Origin: Phycisphaerales bacterium
GTDB taxonomy: Bacteria; Planctomycetota; Phycisphaerae; SM23-33
NCBI GenBank assembly: GCA_003171235.1
Contig: PMYM01000035.1
Location: 1-6,397, forward strand
Direction of reading: 5' to 3'
Length of the DNA: 6,397 nucleotides
A model generated the notes under the pieces. The model was not told the DNA's origin and made no database searches. It saw only the letters and a program-made list of their open reading frames with translations. Made by a program: the position numbers and the translations under genes. This document shows positions 1-4,886 of the stretch, piece after piece (position 1 is the stretch's first letter; every line of letters starts with the position of its first letter).

Positions 1-19
1 AATTATCGGACACCCTCGA

Positions 20-47
20 CTACTGACTACTGGCCACTGGCTACCGA
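20..47. repeat. short degenerate heptamer array, 4 units
   Basis: Four consecutive 7-nt units, CTACTGA, CTACTGG, CCACTGG and CTACCGA, sit end to end near the left edge. Each differs from a CTACTGR consensus at no more than one position. The rest of 1-215 shows no plausible gene. It holds only small imperfect inverted repeats (GTTAT-A-TGT/ACATAAC at 125-142 and ACTTTT/AAAAGT at 144-159) and a T-run near 188-193 without a good stem before it. The array may continue to the left of the window. No function can be assigned. Confidence 0.55.
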
Positions 48-215
48 CTTAGCGGGTTCCACTCTTCACTTGTCAAAAAGCCTGCCGGAGGCCAGGCGAC
101 CCCGGCAACATCCCCCATGCGGATGTTATATGTTCACATAACAACTTTTCCAGAAAAGTCAAGAGAAATCTCGCCGGCCAAGGAGAATTTTTTCCCTGGA
201 AGGCTTGGCGGAATT

Positions 216-343
216 GTAGGTCGGGCATGCCTGCCCGACATCCGGTATTATCTTTGGCCTGCCGGGTGCCATGCTTCCCCTGTCGTTTAGGGGAAGCATG
301 TCCGAGACGATTTCCGTTGCCTGTCCGTCTGAATAAGGGCGAT
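216..343 (+). repeat. two-hairpin dispersed repeat, copy A (left arm of an inverted pair)
   Basis: The element begins GTAGGTCGGGCATGC and contains two perfect hairpins. Stem 1 is GTCGGGCA (220-227) with TGCCCGAC (232-239). Stem 2 is CATGCTTCCCC (270-280) with GGGGAAGCATG (290-300), around loop TGTCGTTTA. They are joined by a spacer containing TTATCTTTGGCC (248-259). A non-palindromic 43-bp tail follows (301-343). The same modules occur in the same order, in reverse orientation, at 2648-2829: the first 27 bp match with one mismatch and the tail with two. A decayed copy in the same orientation lies at 2207-2293. The small ORFs overlapping it on both strands are products of the repeat and I do not regard them as genes. 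Confidence 0.85.
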
Positions 344-373
344 AATTCATCCCGTGGAACCGCCGGGCGGCGG

Positions 374-463
374 GTAGGGCGTGCGGCTGCTGGGCCGCAC
401 GCGCAATCCGGAATCTAGCTAGCGACAGAATTGCGCGTGCAACCCAACAGTTGCACGCCCTAC
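374..463. repeat. 90-nt perfect cloverleaf (four-way junction) palindromic element
   Basis: Four 7-bp perfect stems account for the element. The outer stem is GTAGGGC (374-380) with GCCCTAC (457-463). Arm 1 is GTGCGGC (381-387) with GCCGCAC (394-400), arm 2 is GCGCAAT (401-407) with ATTGCGC (430-436), and arm 3 is GTGCAAC (437-443) with GTTGCAC (450-456). Each stem abuts the next, leaving no unpaired base at the junction. Loops 1 and 3 are 6 nt and loop 2 is 22 nt, with the palindrome CTAGCTAG at 415-422. Because arms 1 and 3 both begin GTGC, the outer stem can also grow to 11 bp by branch migration. It lies 10 nt beyond the stop codon of the minus-strand lipoprotein gene, so it could end up in the 3' end of that mRNA. 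No T-tract follows on either strand, so it is not a standard terminator. It lacks tRNA-like conserved bases and is not a tRNA. Confidence 0.8.
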
Positions 464-473
464 GAGACTGCTC

Positions 474-1646
474 TCAATCTCCTGAAGATTGCGTCGCCGC
501 CGCATGCTTTCTTGACACTTCTCCTCCTAGGAAGTTTGCAGTATCCTCTCGGCCACGCATTTCGGCATAATCTATGGCTGTCTTTCCGTCGGCATCTTGA
601 AGTCCAATCACAGCACCTTCTTCGCATAGCCATTTCACTAATGCAGTATTGCCCATGAACGCTGCATACATCAATGGTGTGCAACCATGTTTGTTCTTGG
701 CGTTCACATCAGCCCCAGAAGCACATAGAATCTTGGCCGCCATGACACTAGGATCATGCAGCACTTGACCAGTATAATGCAGGACCGTATTGCCATTATA
801 GTCTCTCTTATTAACGTCACCACCTGCAAGAATTAGAAGCAGAAGTGCTCTGCTAGAGCCAGCAGCATAATGAAGTGCAGTCATTCCCGCCCTATCCTGA
901 ATGTTCGGATCTGCTCTCTTTAGCAGAAGAACGCCTACTGCCCCCATGTAGTCGTCGCACATCGCTCTCTCTAATCTAGTCTGGGCTTTTCCATTGTCGA
1001 GAGGCTTATCCAGGATTGCTCTGTCGGAAATGCGATTGATCTCTTCAATAACTTCGCGTTCCGAGACCAATCCACTACCTGAATTTCCCGGTTTCGGGAC
1101 ATAGTCAAAATCATCCGATTCATCCACAAGACTCTCGGGCGCTCTTCCCTGGCCGGTAGTGCCATTCCCGCCGGCTTTTGCCAAGCACACATCCACACTG
1201 GGCCACTCTTTTAAACGTGTCCACCCCGATTTCTCCATCGCCTCCCGCAAGGCCCTGGCTAGAGGGGCACTGGCAAAATAGAAATCTCCTCCGTTGCGAT
1301 TGACGTGAAACCCGGCCTCATTGAGCCAAACCGGAAGACTCGCTTCCCGCCCGATAATCAGAATCCGGCAAACATCTATAGCCAGCACTCCTGCCGCCCC
1401 TTTGTCTTTAACCGGTTCCTGCATCGCGGCAAGAATTGGAGATTTCAGCTCAAAGCTAAACGTGAAGGGGTCTAACGTCAGCCAACCGGTACGCGTACCG
1501 ACCATCACCTCCACATCATCCGTGGGGCCATTGACGGCTATAAATCTTTGGATGAGGCTATTTGAATCGGGTTCTGCAACCTGGCTACAACCGCAGGCCA
1601 TAAGAAGCAGCAGGCCTGCGATACTCACTGTGACTTGCCTTTTCAT
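474..1646 (-). CDS. ankyrin-repeat lipoprotein with uncharacterised N-terminal domain
   Basis: A 390-residue protein read leftward from ATG 1646. The start is supported by AGGGGAG (1654-1660 on the complement), 7 nt upstream. The N-terminus is a lipoprotein signal: basic MKRQ, a hydrophobic stretch (5-17), then LMACGCS, giving a lipobox LMA-C with Cys18 as the probable acylated residue (Cys20 is the alternative). Residues about 25-155 form a region I do not recognise. Residues 160-225 are low-complexity and Asp/Gly/Ser-rich. About 225-378 carry four ankyrin repeats, marked by TALHYAA (256-262), TVLHYTG (287-293), TPLMYAA (323-329) and TAIDYAE (356-362), with the usual GADVNAKN-type turns between them. 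Ankyrin repeats are protein-binding scaffolds, so a membrane-anchored binding role on the periplasmic or outer-membrane side is inferred; no enzymatic motif is visible. The gene stands alone, with no cotranscribed neighbour. It is less GC-rich than nusA/infB and lies between inverted repeats, which suggests acquisition by transfer. I see no clear promoter. Confidence 0.88.
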   Translation of the reverse strand: MKRQVTVSIAGLLLLMACGCSQVAEPDSNSLIQRFIAVNGPTDDVEVMVGTRTGWLTLDPFTFSFELKSPILAAMQEPVKDKGAAGVLAIDVCRILIIGREASLPVWLNEAGFHVNRNGGDFYFASAPLARALREAMEKSGWTRLKEWPSVDVCLAKAGGNGTTGQGRAPESLVDESDDFDYVPKPGNSGSGLVSEREVIEEINRISDRAILDKPLDNGKAQTRLERAMCDDYMGAVGVLLLKRADPNIQDRAGMTALHYAAGSSRALLLLILAGGDVNKRDYNGNTVLHYTGQVLHDPSVMAAKILCASGADVNAKNKHGCTPLMYAAFMGNTALVKWLCEEGAVIGLQDADGKTAIDYAEMRGREDTANFLGGEVSRKHAAATQSSGD

Positions 1647-1690
1647 TTCATAACTCCCCTAGTAGGCTGTAACAGGAAATTCTCCCGGTG

Positions 1691-1712
1691 GCACAGCCTT
1701 TCTAGGCTGTGC
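1691..1712. repeat. perfect 9-bp hairpin between lipoprotein gene and integrase remnant
   Basis: GCACAGCCT (1691-1699) pairs with AGGCTGTGC (1704-1712) around loop TTCT. It is preceded by GGTG, so it reads GGTGGCACAGCC, similar in design to the GGGTGCCATG-type hairpins elsewhere in the window. It lies 17 nt past the stop codon of the integrase remnant and 31 nt or more upstream of the lipoprotein ribosome binding site. No run of T follows the stem in the direction of the minus-strand transcript, so I favour a dispersed repeat over an intrinsic terminator. Confidence 0.6.
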
Positions 1713-1728
1713 GCGCTCAGTGTGGCCT

Positions 1729-2187
1729 TCACCTAAAGTTGACACGTAAAGGCGAATTAAATGGTGGACTAATTTGCCTCCTCCGGACCAAGAGATCACC
1801 GAGCGATTCCAGCGCTCGGCGAACAGAGGCGCGGGCCACCGCGGCCTGCGCCGTAAGGCTGAGGGCTTCCCAGGGTTCATCGGGCAGGCCCTTCTCATCC
1901 AGGATCTGGGCGCGGGCCTGGAGGAAGGCTTGCCGGAACTGATCGCGCTGCGCCTGGGTGATGGGCGTGCGGGCTTGCGGGCGATCCTGGGGTGTTGGGC
2001 CGCAAGGGCCCCAGGGCCGGGTAAGCAAGCTAGCCTGCTGACGAGCACACTCGACATCATCGGATGTCCAGTCATAGACCCCATGCTGCGCCGCCTGATA
2101 GAAGACCCGGGTCTTCAGGGAGCCGATTCCGGCTTCGGCGGAACCATTATACCGGGGGGTCAGCGGCGGTGACAAGAGGCTGGGTGG
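1729..2187 (-). pseudogene. C-terminal fragment of a DDE-type integrase/transposase (rve family)
   Basis: The minus-strand reading frame ending in TGA at 1729-1731 encodes a stretch with LLSPPLTPRYNGSAEAGIGS, then LKTR, and a native-looking C-terminus (LLVRRRQISPPF...PLRVN). The motif P-R-Y-N-G-x-x-E-A is the region around the third catalytic residue (Glu) of retroviral-type integrase cores; this match to planctomycete-type integrases comes from recall. The two catalytic Asp residues and the N-terminal DNA-binding part of a complete enzyme are absent. The frame stays open to an ATG at 2292, but the first 25-35 residues of that longer ORF are translated from the hairpin repeat at 2207-2293 and are not integrase. 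The gene therefore appears to have lost its 5' part at that repeat. It cannot encode an active recombinase. Its left limit is certain; its right limit (2187-2207) is approximate. Confidence 0.75.
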
Positions 2188-2206
2188 CGTGGTTTGCGTA
2201 GCCAAG

Positions 2207-2293
2207 TTGTGTAGATTGGGCAAACTTGCCCGACAGGCGGTGTTATCTTTGGCCGGGTGCCATGCCCTTACGCGTTTTTTGCGGAAGGGCATG
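2207..2293 (+). repeat. two-hairpin dispersed repeat, copy B (decayed)
   Basis: It follows the same order as copy A: a GTAG start, an imperfect hairpin around TTGGGCA/TGCCCGA (2216-2233, one G-T pair), the identical spacer TTATCTTTGGCC (2243-2254), then GGGTGCCATG leading into a hairpin. That last stem is CATGCCCTT (2261-2269) with AAGGGCATG (2285-2293), extended inward by CGC/GCG (2271-2273 with 2281-2283) around a T-rich loop. The stem sequence differs from copy A (CCCTTACGC in place of CTTCCCC), yet both sides changed together so pairing is kept. It sits at the break point of the integrase remnant and may mark the insertion or recombination that truncated it. Confidence 0.7.
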
Positions 2294-2311
2294 TTCGGGA
2301 CCTCGTGCCAG

Positions 2312-2340
2312 GGTCACGCTTCTTCACCTCCGGCGTGACC
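2312..2340. repeat. 8-bp hairpin, variant of the CCATG hairpin family
   Basis: GGTCACGC (2312-2319) pairs perfectly with GCGTGACC (2333-2340) around a 13-nt loop. GTGCCA just before it (2306-2311) and ATG just after it (2341-2343) recall the GTGCC...CATG edges of the other hairpins. The interior has no sequence similarity to them, so membership in the family is an inference. Confidence 0.5.
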
Positions 2341-2390
2341 ATGCTTCGCCAGGATGGAATTCCCAGAGCCCGGAGGGCGACTGCCTGTAG

Positions 2391-2430
2391 CCCAGGGCGC
2401 AGCCGACGCGCGGCGGCGGGAAGCCCTGGG
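2391..2430. repeat. 8-bp hairpin in a GC-rich repeat-like block
   Basis: CCCAGGGC (2391-2398) pairs perfectly with GCCCTGGG (2423-2430) across a 24-nt GC-rich loop. The surrounding block (about 2363-2510) includes CTGTAGCCCAGGGCGCAGCC and a later small stem around GCCCCCGCAGGGGGC (2454-2468). It resembles dispersed intergenic repeats I recall from planctomycete genomes, but no second copy lies in this window to prove that. Short ORFs on both strands here lack ribosome binding sites and any recognisable domain, and I do not call them genes. Confidence 0.4.
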
Positions 2431-2510
2431 ACAACGTGCCCAGATGAATCAGAGCCCCCGCAGGGGGCGATTGCGGCGATTGCACAGGGATTTTCATCGG
2501 GTGGCGGCAG

Positions 2511-2551
2511 GGTGCCATGCTTCCCCCGTCGTTGCTGTTGGGGGAAGCATG
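2511..2551 (+). repeat. GGTGCCATG hairpin, solo copy C
   Basis: This is a perfect 12-bp stem, CATGCTTCCCCC (2516-2527) with GGGGGAAGCATG (2540-2551), around loop GTCGTTGCTGTT. It is the second hairpin of the two-hairpin element, one base pair longer than copy A and with a longer loop. It lacks the first hairpin, the TTATCTTTGGCC spacer and the 43-bp tail. The solo copy shows that this hairpin can occur as an independent module. Confidence 0.75.
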
Positions 2552-2647
2552 TCCTTTCGTTTTCCCTTCTTTCCGGTTACTTCAACCACGCTATGCCCGC
2601 GGGACGGGTGGCAAGATCTGCCCTTCCGCAAGAAGACCGCACAAATC

Positions 2648-2829
2648 ATCGCCCTTATTCAGACGGACAGGCAACCCAAATCGTCTCGGACATGCTTCCC
2701 CTAAACGACAGCAAAAGCATGGCACCCGGCTTCCCCTAAACGACAGGGGAAGCATGGCACCCGGCCCGACCTACTCAAGCCGGCAGAGATGAAGCCAGAT
2801 GTCGGGCAAGCATGCCCGACCTACACAAG
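2648..2829 (-). repeat. two-hairpin dispersed repeat, copy D (right arm of an inverted pair)
   Basis: Read on the complement, this is copy A with a partly duplicated centre. The outer hairpin is GTCGGGCA (2801-2808) with TGCCCGAC (2813-2820). The CTTCCCC hairpin is present twice. At 2730-2752 it is intact (CTTCCCC/GGGGAAG, loop TAAACGACA). At 2691-2721 the inner four G-C pairs are lost (GCAA in place of GGGG), leaving CATGCTT/AAGCATG. The tail (2648-2690) matches copy A 301-343 with two mismatches. GCCCGACCTACWCAAG also occurs twice as a direct repeat (2764-2779 and 2814-2829). The element ends 13 nt before the -35 box of the nusA-region promoter. Confidence 0.85.
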
Positions 2830-2842
2830 GGGGAGTTTTTCT

Positions 2843-2870
2843 TTGACAGGCCGGGGGGAGCATCTATAAT
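2843..2870 (+). promoter_or_regulatory. consensus housekeeping-sigma promoter for the ncRNA/nusA leader
   Basis: TTGACA (2843-2848) and TATAAT (2865-2870) match the sigma70-type consensus at all twelve positions, separated by 16 bp (one below the optimum of 17). A T-run (2836-2840) lies just upstream. The expected start is about 2877. No gene start follows for over 400 nt, so the product is either a stable RNA or a long leader of nusA-infB. Confidence 0.85.
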
Positions 2871-2876
2871 CATGGT

Positions 2877-3287
2877 GCAAAGCGGAGTGAGGGCCGCCAA
2901 GGTTGGGTATTGCGCGGCCCAGGGCAGGCTATTCTGCCTGATGGGCGAGCCGCCGGCTGGCCGATGAGGAAAGTAAGCAGGTAACGAGTATTCTTTAGAG
3001 TCCGGAGACCAAAAGCCTCAGGGACTTAAGGGACAGGGCCAAGATGCACCTGGACAATGGCAAAGTCCATGTTTCCCAGGCTCAGGGCGAATTGCGCCGG
3101 AGCGGAGCGGCGTGTCGGTGACGGCCTATCGGGCCAACTTGCCCGGCCGGCCGGCTTCGGACAGAGGCACGCTTGGGACGGTTTCGCAGGCTAGCCAGCC
3201 CCACGTGGCGGGAGGGGCGATGGGTTAGCCGCCGCGCCCAAAGTGTTCTGGAACCGTGGGAAAGTGGGCCTTTGGACCCACTTTTTT
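2877..3287 (+). ncRNA. putative structured non-coding RNA or long nusA leader, family unknown
   Basis: About 410 nt bounded by a consensus promoter and an intrinsic terminator, without a convincing ORF. Visible stems include GGGCCGC/GCGGCCC (about 2892-2930), CAGGC/GCCTG (2935-2950), AGTCC-GAG/CTC-GGACT (about 2999-3026), and a CCTGG/CCAGG stem enclosing ATGG/CCAT (about 3049-3081). The only small frame noted, 25 codons from ATG 3044, has no good ribosome binding site. I tested RNase P RNA because of GAGGAAAGT (about 2965) followed by CAGGTAACG. The partner strand of helix P4 and the conserved ACAGAA context do not pair correctly, so I do not call it that. It shows none of the tmRNA, SRP RNA or tRNA end motifs. 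It could be a free ncRNA or a cis-acting leader that decides read-through into nusA. Confidence 0.5.
3261..3287 (+). terminator. intrinsic terminator/attenuator just before nusA
   Basis: AAAGTGGG (3261-3268) pairs perfectly with CCCACTTT (3277-3284). CC/GG pairs extend it inward around a TTT loop, with one bulged A. The T-run (3282-3287) overlaps and follows the stem. It ends 24 nt before the nusA ATG, so transcripts from promoter 2843-2870 must pass it to express the operon. The A-run at the start of the stem could allow weak termination in the other direction. Confidence 0.8.
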
Positions 3288-3311
3288 GTTTGGATTTGGC
3301 CAAGGAAAGAC

Positions 3312-4820
3312 ATGAACCAGGAATTGTTACGCATAGTTGAGGCGATGGCCAGGGACAAGAACATAGACAAGGAGACGGTGTTCGAGGACCTGGAAGCGGC
3401 CATGCTCTCGGCAATACGCAAGGCCTACGACCGGGCCGAGGAAAGTGCCGTATCCATCGACCGCACCACCGGCGAAATCGCCGCCAGCGTCAACGGCCAG
3501 CCCATGCACATGCGCGAACTGGGGCGGATCGCCGCCCAGACGGCCAAGCAGGTCATGATCCAGAAGATCCGCGAGGCCGAACGCGGCAGCATATTCGAGG
3601 AATTCGCCGAGCGCCGAGGCCAGGCGGTCACCGGCCAGGTCACCCGGCGCGAGGGGGGGAGCCTGCTGGTGGACATCGGCCGGGCCGAGGCCATCCTGCC
3701 CAAGAGCGAGCAGATTCCCGGCGAGACCCACCAGGTGGGCAATCGCATCCGGGCGCTGATCCTGGAGGTGCGCGACCAGGGCAGCCAGGTGAGGATCGTG
3801 CTTTCGCGGACGCACCCGGACTTCATCCGCCGGCTCTTCGAACGCGAGGTGCCCGAGGTGGCCGAGAAGATCATCGAGATCAAGGCCCTGGCCCGCGAGG
3901 CCGGCTATCGCACCAAGGTGGCCGTCAACAGCCTGGACAGCAAGGTCGACGCCGTGGGCGCCTGCGTGGGCGTGCGCGGCAGCCGCATCAAGAGCATCGT
4001 GGACGAGCTGTCGGGCGAGAAGATCGACATCGTCCGCTGGAACGATTCCTCCAAGATCCTTATCGCCAACGCCTTGAAGCCGGCCGAGGTGTATGACATA
4101 TCGCTGTGCTTCGAGTTGGGCAGGGCGCTGGTGGTGGTCACAGAGGACCAGCTTTCGCTGGCCATCGGCAAGCGCGGGCAGAATGTGCGCCTGGCGGCCC
4201 GGCTGACGCAGTGGGACGTGGACATCCTGACCCCCAACGAGTTTAACGCCGCCCTGGACGTGCTGGAAAAGGCGCTGCTGAGCCTGGAAGGGGTGGACAG
4301 CCAGATCGTCAGCCAGATCATCGCCCTGGGCATGGTCAACGTGCTGGACGTGGAAGAGGTCGGGGCCGAGCCGCTGGTCAAGGAACTGGGGCTGGACAAG
4401 GTGCTGGCCGATAGGATCGTCGCTCGCTGCGGCGAAGAGGCCCGCCGCGTGGCCGAGGCCCAGGCCAACCGGGCCCGGGAAGGCAGGTCGGTGTCGGCCC
4501 AGGAGCCCTCGCCGCCTCCGCCCGAAGAGGCCCCAGCGCCGGGCCAGGAGACCTCAGGAGAGCTTTCGACGGCCCAGGAGCCCTCGCCTCCGCCCGAAGA
4601 GGCCCCCGCGCCGGGCCAAGAGGCCTCAGGAGAGCTTTCGTCGGCCCAGCAGGAGCCCTCGCCGCCTCCGCCCGAAGAGGCCCCCGCGCCGGGGCAGGAG
4701 GCCTCAGGAGAGCTTTCGACGGCCCAGGAGCCGGGCATCCCGCCGGCCGAGCCGAATGCCGCGCCTGAGCCGGACCAGCCGGACCAGCCGGACCTGCCGG
4801 ACCAGACCCAGACGCCGTAA
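3312..4820 (+). CDS. nusA: transcription termination/antitermination factor NusA
   Basis: NusA binds RNA polymerase and nascent RNA, modulating pausing, termination and antitermination. The start is ATG 3312 (MNQELLRIVEAMARDKNI, the usual NusA opening) with AAGGAAA (3302-3308) upstream; the frame is open further upstream, but that extension crosses the terminator. The product is 502 residues: polymerase-binding NTD (about 1-100), S1 domain (about 103-172, GQAVTGQV...ILPKSEQIPGE), KH1 (about 198-265, GxxG loop GVRG at 220-223) and KH2 (about 268-340, loop GKRG at 286-289). A helical/helix-hairpin-helix-like region (about 312-390, containing VDSQIVSQIIALGMVNVLDV) follows, then an acidic proline-rich tail (396-502) with tandem repeats. 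The tail is an addition to the conserved core. infB follows after 66 nt and is presumably cotranscribed. Expression depends on read-through of the terminator at 3261-3287 unless another promoter exists. rimP is not upstream. Confidence 0.97.
   Translation: MNQELLRIVEAMARDKNIDKETVFEDLEAAMLSAIRKAYDRAEESAVSIDRTTGEIAASVNGQPMHMRELGRIAAQTAKQVMIQKIREAERGSIFEEFAERRGQAVTGQVTRREGGSLLVDIGRAEAILPKSEQIPGETHQVGNRIRALILEVRDQGSQVRIVLSRTHPDFIRRLFEREVPEVAEKIIEIKALAREAGYRTKVAVNSLDSKVDAVGACVGVRGSRIKSIVDELSGEKIDIVRWNDSSKILIANALKPAEVYDISLCFELGRALVVVTEDQLSLAIGKRGQNVRLAARLTQWDVDILTPNEFNAALDVLEKALLSLEGVDSQIVSQIIALGMVNVLDVEEVGAEPLVKELGLDKVLADRIVARCGEEARRVAEAQANRAREGRSVSAQEPSPPPPEEAPAPGQETSGELSTAQEPSPPPEEAPAPGQEASGELSSAQQEPSPPPPEEAPAPGQEASGELSTAQEPGIPPAEPNAAPEPDQPDQPDLPDQTQTP
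4497..4733 (+). repeat. in-frame tandem repeats encoding the NusA C-terminal tail
   Basis: Three nearly identical units at 4497-4571 (75 nt), 4572-4643 (72 nt) and 4644-4721 (78 nt), plus a partial fourth unit (GCCCAGGAGCCG), encode repeats of the form AQEPSPPPPEEAPAPGQE followed by SGELST. Unit lengths differ by whole codons (one Pro lost in unit 2, one Gln gained in unit 3), so the frame is preserved. The high nucleotide identity points to recent duplication by slippage or recombination. A second small array, GGACCAGCC-type 9-mers encoding PDQPDQPDLPDQ, follows at about 4768-4806. The peptide is predicted to be disordered and acidic. Confidence 0.9.
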
Positions 4821-4857
4821 TGTAGCGCCGGGCGGACGGACCCCCGGCGATTATGAA

Positions 4858-4880
4858 CACCGCCTGCGGGCGGTGGGGAG
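4858..4880 (+). promoter_or_regulatory. UNCG-loop hairpin abutting the infB ribosome binding site
   Basis: CACCGCC (4858-4864) pairs perfectly with GGCGGTG (4869-4875) around TGCG. In RNA this is C(UGCG)G, a member of the exceptionally stable UNCG tetraloop class. The last stem base is the first G of the probable Shine-Dalgarno sequence GGGGAG (4875-4880), which lies 6 nt before TTG 4887. No T-run follows, so it is not an intrinsic terminator. It may block mRNA decay, or present or partly mask the ribosome binding site. It is the only strong structure in the 66-nt nusA-infB gap. Confidence 0.65.
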
Positions 4881-4886
4881 CCAGGT

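Noticed and set aside
159..418. Small ORFs over the left repeat on both strands, and a related one at 2257-2739.
   Set aside because: They share peptide similarity only because they are translations of the same dispersed hairpin repeat. No ribosome binding sites or domains are visible.
374..463. tRNA or tRNA-like gene, because of the cloverleaf shape.
   Set aside because: Stem lengths and loops do not fit a tRNA (22-nt middle loop, no TTCRANY T-loop, no CCA-type end), and the junction has no spacer bases.
2101..2116. Perfect 16-bp palindrome GAAGACCCGGGTCTTC as a possible operator.
   Set aside because: It lies within integrase coding sequence (the SLKTRVF codons), where chance or codon constraint explains it. 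There is no promoter nearby.
216..2829. CRISPR array, because of several spaced palindromic repeats.
   Set aside because: The repeats are irregularly spaced, in both orientations and of different lengths, with no uniform spacers and no cas genes.
3044..3121. A 25-codon ORF starting MHLDNGKVHV inside the leader, as a possible leader peptide.
   Set aside because: It lacks a good ribosome binding site, shows no run of a regulated amino acid, and overlaps strong predicted stems.
2877..3287. RNase P RNA (rnpB): GAGGAAAGT near 2965 followed by CAGGTAACG, GTCCGGAG near 3000, and CCGGCTT and GACAGAGG near 3150-3170 resemble conserved pieces.
   Set aside because: The pieces are in the wrong spacing. 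AAG-T-CCGG and CCGGCTT would form helix P4 only with a wobble pair and without the required ACAGAA before the 3' strand, and the conserved GGTAAGAGCGCACC-type P11/P12 region is missing.
3243..3311. Upstream extension of the nusA frame to ATG 3243.
   Set aside because: It would translate through the terminator hairpin, has no ribosome binding site, and adds residues not seen at the NusA N-terminus. ATG 3312 has AAGGAAA and gives the conserved start.
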